The position numbers and the translations under genes are program-made. The notes beneath the pieces are model-generated. The model saw only the letters and a list, made by a program, of their open reading frames with translations, was not told where the DNA came from and searched no databases. Shown here one piece after another: positions 59,140-64,000 of a stretch of DNA of 64,000 bases (positions are counted from its first letter, which is position 1; each line of letters starts with the position of its first letter). Source of the stretch: Auriscalpium vulgare (lineage: Eukaryota > Basidiomycota > Agaricomycetes > Russulales > Auriscalpiaceae); assembly GCA_019915015.1 (NCBI GenBank), contig JAHBBC010000010.1:620001-684000 (forward strand), written 5' to 3'.

Positions 59140-59499
59140 TATATCTTCATTGTGACGAAACGAAACGGAAGTGCGAGAAGTCGATCATTTGTAACGAACC
59201 ACTACAGCAGTTAGCCTTATAATAGTCTGATACCAGCTGGGGCTAGAGCAGTCCCCACATTTCCATAGATCCAGGCGACGTAGCATCTACTTAGCTTATG
59301 ATAATATCCATAATTTACTAGGACTGAATTCGAGTCAATAATGTCGTGAAACCTTCGCGGAATCGGAGGTCGTAGTTTCGGGCCTACCCTCACCATCTTA
59401 TTCAAGACCCTTTGACTCCTCAAGCTGCAGTACACTCCAGTAAGTACGCTGTCTCCGCCGTGGACATCTCCTATATTCCGCCGACTTGTTCAACTTCAA
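59140..59499. other. Intergenic
   Basis: 3' flank of the small gene. No coding content could be supported. Confidence 0.4.
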
Positions 59500-60153
59500 G
59501 TCTCTTTTCCCCTGCTCAGCTCGACAGGTCCCGAGCATTGCGAGACGCTCCTCGATACGCTGGAGAGCTTGCAGTCTCTTGAGGTTCTCTCCTTCAACAA
59601 TGCTGTTTTCCAAGGCGGCCATCCCACCGAGGCCCATGAGGACGCCCGCACGAAAGTCCTCCTACCGCGTCTCACTCGGCTCGCCATCACCGGCGGTCGT
59701 CCTGAATACTGCTTGCACCTCCTCGCACACCTCGACCTCGTCGCGATAAGACTTTTGAACCTTACATTCAGACAGGCCTACGCATCGACACTTGGCGCCG
59801 GGATCCCCGAATTCACGCGGCTCGCATGGGAGATAGTGACGTGGGGGACGACGCTTGAAACACTCATTCTGGAGGATCTACCGCGGAACGTCGCAGGGTT
59901 GCCCGACTCGTCTTGAAAACAGAACGTGGTGTGCGCAGGCTGGTGGCTCGAGGGAAATATGTGGAGATGGTCTTGCAGAGTTCTTGACGACGCAAGACGT
60001 GTCTGCACCACGGACGGCGGGACACGCTCCTTCCCGTGCTCGACAAACCTTGAGTATGCGCAAGTCGGAGATATCTGGGAGCCGTTGCCGGTCGAGCTGG
60101 AGGACGCGTTCTGGGTATGGCCGAAAGACAGAGAAGAAGTTGGGTTCGCCTGA
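59500..60153 (+). pseudogene. F-box/LRR-type gene remnant
   Basis: A leucine-rich segment reads EHCETLLDTLESLQSLEVLS, then LLPRLTRLAITGGRPEYCLH and IVTWGTTLETLILEDLP, in the style of agaricomycete F-box proteins. No F-box or start codon precedes it. The frame ends at a TGA at about 59914, and a further open piece (EPLPVELEDAFWVWPKDREE) follows in a different frame to 60153. It is a 5'-truncated, frame-broken remnant. Confidence 0.5.
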
Positions 60154-61169
60154 ACAATTGCATCACACATGGCCGCGTTCTCCCGAGCATCGACGACATA
60201 CGCAACACTCACTCGCGCTAGTTATGCTTTCCGTCTGTTAAATACCTGGTATTCGATTTTGTGTAATCAGAGAACACATTTTGCACTCATTCCGAGTCGT
60301 CGACGTGGCTGGATGTGAGATGGGACACTGTCTTTCAACAGGGAGAGTTACTTAGTATTGCGCCGCGCTCACATGCGGACGACTTCAAGGTCGGCGTGAC
60401 GATTCGCATGGCTAGAAGATAATAGACATGAGGCGCAATTCGAACTGGTGGGAGCACAGCTGCGTACCGGCGACGCGTTTCTTGCGCATGAAGCCGAGCT
60501 CCTGGTACACAGATACGGGAGGCGCGAGTCTTCCGGCATGTCTTTATACTCAGATAGACTAGGTAAAGAGCACGGTGAGCTCGGACTGCTGTGCATGAAA
60601 CCCCAACAAATTGAATTGACCGCTGCCAAGTAGCGGTCCACGGGACCTTAATCCAGGGTTAGGGCCGCGACACCAATTGTGATTCCTCGGAGACGGGCCT
60701 TCAGACATGCACAAAAAAGACGAGCTCTCCATACAATAGAAAGTCTGTCAGCCATTCTAGAAACGCGCGTTGCGTCAGCGCATCCAAGACCGCCGAGAAG
60801 ATATAAGGGCTCACCGCCTTGCCCCGTCAGAGCGTTGCAACGCTTGACAACCCGCCTCCGCTCCCAAAACGTTTTTGCCTGCTGCATCAGAGACGCCAGC
60901 AACAGCCAGCACAGCGGTCCCCAGATGCCTAGAAAAGTACAAGGGCAGGGCCTTCCCGGACATCCAGGCGCGCGCCTTCAAGCAGCTCTTGGTGGGTCCA
61001 CGCGCAAGGGCAGGCGCGGCGGTGCGGGCGTGAAATGCGCTGGATAGAAGGCCCGAAGGCTGCTGAGATGTGTATTTAAGAAGGCGCTGGAGAACACTGT
61101 GCGTACCGTGCTTCACCCGTCGCATATCCCCCGTCCGACATCATCAGTCATCTTCACATCCAGGTCGCC
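60154..61169. other. Intergenic with promoter of the zinc-finger gene
   Basis: No gene I can support. A TATA-like GTATTTAAGA lies at about 61070-61079, roughly 95 bp before the ATG at 61170. Confidence 0.45.
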
Positions 61170-62576
61170 ATGAACGGCTTCCAATTTACCAACCTCCTCG
61201 ACATATTCCCGCAGCCCCCGTTTTACAACCAGACCTTGGCTTGGTTAGCGGCCGGCGTCGACATGAGCGATGTCGAGCCTTCAGCACAGACGAGTGGTTT
61301 CCAGAGCTTTGTTAGCGAACAGGCCATCGACGACCCCAACGCCATCGCAGTCATCGGGCCACCGGAGACGCTCACTGGATACGACACCTATAATACTGCT
61401 CCGGTAAGTGATACTTCCAGAGAGGCAGACGTACGATGCTCACCGTGCCAGCAGCTTCAACTCGCCACTCCTATCGAGACCCCTTCAGTCGAGCAGGCAC
61501 TCTACTATCCCCCTCCACACTTCTACGAGGCTATTGGGCCTGTCGCCTCCTCCCCAGTGTCCTCCGACGCTAACCCCACATACCAAACCATCAATTATCC
61601 GGATTGGGGACAGGCGTACTCCTCACCTTATTGCAGCGGGTTGGGGGCTCCGCCGCCGACTCTTTCGAGGAAGACCACGCAGCAGCCCTCGCACCTGGCC
61701 GGACATAGTCACGTGCAGAAAAGAAAGCAGCGGCGGCGTCGCGGTCCATACGCCAGGTCCGGGTCGACGCGTTCAACCACGGGAGGGCCCTGGACGCCCG
61801 AGTCGCCCGCATTCCCCACCACGCCCCCGTCTGCGTCATCCAGCGCGACTCCGCACGTCCACGTCTTGTCACCAAGCGAGGAGCCAACGCATGGCGCCTA
61901 TGCGGGCTGGCCGCCGACGGAATACACCGGCGCCCAGGAGACGCAGGAAAGGGTCTTCTTCGCCGATGACCCATCGTTCTACCAGTGGGCAGATCCAAGC
62001 GCGGGAGCCAACAACCTGTTCGGCTTGATGCCAGTCATCAACAGCGGAGGCATGGTGCCATCTACAGCAGGATACGACATCGGAACTCCCGAGATCGCTG
62101 CTGGGGTGGCCCATGCTCCCAAACAACGTAAATTCGAGAACGGAGACCGGGAGAATGAGTTTCTCGGTCTGCTAGTCCAGGAAGCTTTACTTGAGTCGGT
62201 CGCAGGGCCGAGCGCAAGCACCCAAGCGTCGACCCCGGGCCAGCTATCCGAGGCCAACTGGCAATTAGCAAGTGGAAGGGGGGAGGAGTGGGACGGCAAG
62301 AAAACAGTGGAAGAGAAACCGTTCAAGTGCGATGGCGATGGGTGCAAACTGAAATACAAGAATAAAAGCGGTCTCAGAAGACACAAGATCATGAAACACA
62401 GTAAACAGACTCCTGAGGCATGCATCTGTCGCTGGTGCCGTGCCACGTTTAGCCGTCCGGACTCGGTGAAAAGGCATCGAAGGCGCAAGAATACGGAGTG
62501 CTCAAAGAAGCAGGAAGCGTACGATGCTCAGATTTCAGCGCAGAAAGCGGCGAGGCGGCAGAGTCAGAGTGGGTGA
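61170..62576 (+). CDS. C2H2-type zinc-finger protein, probable transcription factor
   Basis: The ATG at 61170 opens MNGFQFTNLLDIFPQPPFYN. A 48-nt GTAAGT...CAG intron (61404-61451) has a length divisible by three, so the frame also reads through it. Spliced length is about 452 residues. The first 370 residues are Pro/Ser/Thr-rich with a basic patch (HVQKRKQRRRRGPYARSG), fitting an activation region and nuclear localisation. Near the C-terminus two adjacent fingers follow EEKPFKC. The first is C-x4-C...H-x4-H (CDGDGCKLKYKNKSGLRRHK, MKH). The second is C-x2-C...H with a final Cys (CRWCRATFSRPDSVKRHRRR, KNTEC), a C2HC variant. A basic tail ends QKAARRQSQSG. DNA binding is likely; targets are unknown. 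A broken partial copy lies at 63746. Confidence 0.85.
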   Translation: MNGFQFTNLLDIFPQPPFYNQTLAWLAAGVDMSDVEPSAQTSGFQSFVSEQAIDDPNAIAVIGPPETLTGYDTYNTAPVSDTSREADVRCSPCQQLQLATPIETPSVEQALYYPPPHFYEAIGPVASSPVSSDANPTYQTINYPDWGQAYSSPYCSGLGAPPPTLSRKTTQQPSHLAGHSHVQKRKQRRRRGPYARSGSTRSTTGGPWTPESPAFPTTPPSASSSATPHVHVLSPSEEPTHGAYAGWPPTEYTGAQETQERVFFADDPSFYQWADPSAGANNLFGLMPVINSGGMVPSTAGYDIGTPEIAAGVAHAPKQRKFENGDRENEFLGLLVQEALLESVAGPSASTQASTPGQLSEANWQLASGRGEEWDGKKTVEEKPFKCDGDGCKLKYKNKSGLRRHKIMKHSKQTPEACICRWCRATFSRPDSVKRHRRRKNTECSKKQEAYDAQISAQKAARRQSQSG

Positions 62577-63745
62577 TGATGGACGGGGGCGGACGACGAG
62601 GAGGACATTCATACCGGACCTTTATACTTCCTTCCACTTGCCTTATCTCATCTTTTATCTCTTCCTTGTATAACATCACTGTGCGCGCGTACCTCCCGGC
62701 TGAGGAATCGACTGGTCTTGTTCCCGCACGGGCAACCTGCCTTGAGCAGCGCGTAGTTTCCATCGCGGCTGTGCAATATACAAAGCATCGCTCCTGCAGG
62801 CTTAGCTTCTTCTGGTGCATATCTGGCGCGTCTCCATGGCCACGATGAAGCGACGGGGAAGGACAAGGTCGCAGTTGACGAAGTACAAGGAGGTACAAGG
62901 TCGTGGTCGTCGGAAGACAGTCGAGACGCGTCGAGAGCCGGCGCCTAAACGGGAACCTCAATTCCGATGACCAACTTTCCGCGTCGGATATCGCCTCAGT
63001 CAGACTCTTTGTCCCGCCGAAGCATTTACTCACAACGACGCCTGTCGGTCTTGTACAAGGCGCACGGCCAGGAGACACGAAGACAGCGAGTACCAGTTTT
63101 CGCCCGATTTTGCCGGCGTTCAAATAAAGTGGAACCCACGTGCGCAAATAGTGAGCGCTTCAACTCACTCTTTAAATTTTGCGACGTCGACTCCGCGGCC
63201 AAGCTATGCTTCGCAAGCCGCCGTCGTGGCATCAGGCTCGAGGGCCCATGCAAAAGGAATTAGGGAAGGCGCTACCGAGCAGTGAATCATCTCCAAATAA
63301 CTTTTTTCACCGAACAGAGCACCGCTGGATGGAAAAATGGAAGCGAGGATGTGGCGGCCAAAAGAAACAAAACCGCACGACTTTCATCATTGTCGGGGGC
63401 CAAGGCGTGACTACGGATCCTTGACCTCCTAGACGTAAGTTTGCGCTGACGGCCGCTGTACACAGTGTTGTCATGACCGTGGTATTGACCTGGAATAATT
63501 GACAGGGTTCTGTGTATTGACCAGTCCTCGAAACTCGATGTATGTGTCTCGTGTACGGTTCTGTGCGCTTTTTCTGCTGACCCTGTCACGCCAAGGGTAG
63601 ACTTCTACGATAACCGGGCTACAATGTCTTCGTATCCCTGCAACGGATCTGGTCGATTTTGATCAGGACTTGAATGCGACCGATTAATGAAGAGGCTATG
63701 CCATGCCAGTGCGGCTGATGTCACATCACCCATGTCAGATGATAA
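62577..63745. other. Intergenic, no supportable gene
   Basis: About 1.2 kb between the zinc-finger gene and its partial copy. Only short frames. Confidence 0.45.
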
Positions 63746-64000
63746 GATACCGTCATCCGTGCCGCAGTCATTGGGCCACCGGCGACGTTCGCTGGATACG
63801 ACACCTATGATGCAACTCCTGTAAGTACGATACTCCAGGAGACACAAGTGCGATGCTCACCGTGCCAGCAGTTTGAGCTCGCCACTCCTGCTAGTACCAA
63901 GATCTCGTCAGTCGAGCAGGAGCCCTAATATCCTCCTCCACACTTCTACAAGGCCGACGAGCCTTTCCCATCCTCCCTATTACCCGACACTATCCCCACA
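63746..64000 (+). pseudogene. Broken partial copy of the zinc-finger gene (runs off window)
   Basis: The segment aligns with 61338-61580 (GTCATTGGGCCACCGGCGA, GCTGGATACGACACCTAT). It includes the intron with GTAAGT and an identical GATGCTCACCGTGCCAG acceptor end, again 48 nt. Where the parent reads SVEQALYYPPPHFYE, the copy reads SVEQEP followed by TAA, an in-frame stop at about 63927. No upstream start exon is present. It may continue beyond the window. Confidence 0.75.

Noticed and set aside
1..64000. tRNA or rRNA genes
   Set aside because: I looked for A/B-box patterns (GGTTCGAATCC type) on both strands and saw none with a foldable cloverleaf. A tRNAscan run would be decisive.

Overview
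The window is fungal nuclear DNA, almost certainly from an agaricomycete basidiomycete. A polypore-like wood decayer is my guess, but the lineage is inference. The evidence is dense genes split by many 45-75 nt GT-AG introns, GC-rich exons, and basidiomycete-typical families: Kelch-MYND protein, PSD2-type phosphatidylserine decarboxylase, NACHT-WD40 STAND protein, F-box remnants and OTT_1508-like deaminases. There is no sign of operons. I assembled the multi-exon genes by hand from open frames and splice signals, so internal exon edges are approximate, while most start and stop codons were read directly.

Layout. 1-14.4 kb is mostly ordinary and largely minus strand: a partial Ser/Pro-rich coiled-coil-type protein, a cyclopropane-fatty-acyl-phospholipid synthase, a broken F-box gene on the plus strand, a Kelch-MYND protein, a SNF2-family ATPase and RNase H1. 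14.4-29.7 kb is the outstanding accessory region. It holds four copies (A-D) of a minus-strand gene encoding a roughly 640-residue protein with an OTT_1508-like deaminase fold (HAE plus a CCYCC zinc motif). The copies were amplified as cassettes with their 5' and 3' flanks; copy C is broken, and 3.8 kb of unrelated sequence lies between C and D. A roughly 100-bp upstream module carrying an E2F/MBF-like box is shared by deaminase copies and by the neighbouring RNase H1 gene.

29.8-34.5 kb returns to ordinary genes: an aldose 1-epimerase-like enzyme, a short HMG/YABBY-like protein, and a secreted GPI-anchored surface protein. 34.5-37 kb holds a decayed aldo-keto (pyridoxal) reductase gene. 37.5-42.9 kb is one large AT-rich STAND (NLR-like) gene with C2 domain, helical region, NACHT ATPase and 14 WD40 repeats. 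Its base composition changes abruptly at an intron inside the C2 domain. 43-48 kb is a patchwork of gene fragments (pieces of the 50-kb gene and of the reductase gene) plus a divergent kinase-like gene.

48.5-64 kb holds an F-box gene with a frame break, a conserved gene of unknown function, a decayed stretch, a large C2/EF-hand/PSD phosphatidylserine decarboxylase, a small protein with an eIF4E-binding-like motif, an F-box/LRR remnant and a zinc-finger protein. A broken partial copy of that zinc-finger gene sits at the right edge.

The two systems most worth following are the deaminase array, possibly S-phase regulated alongside RNase H1, and the NLR with its composition mosaic. Both belong to fast-evolving families that expand lineage-specifically in fungi and are suspected of roles in genome or self/non-self defence.
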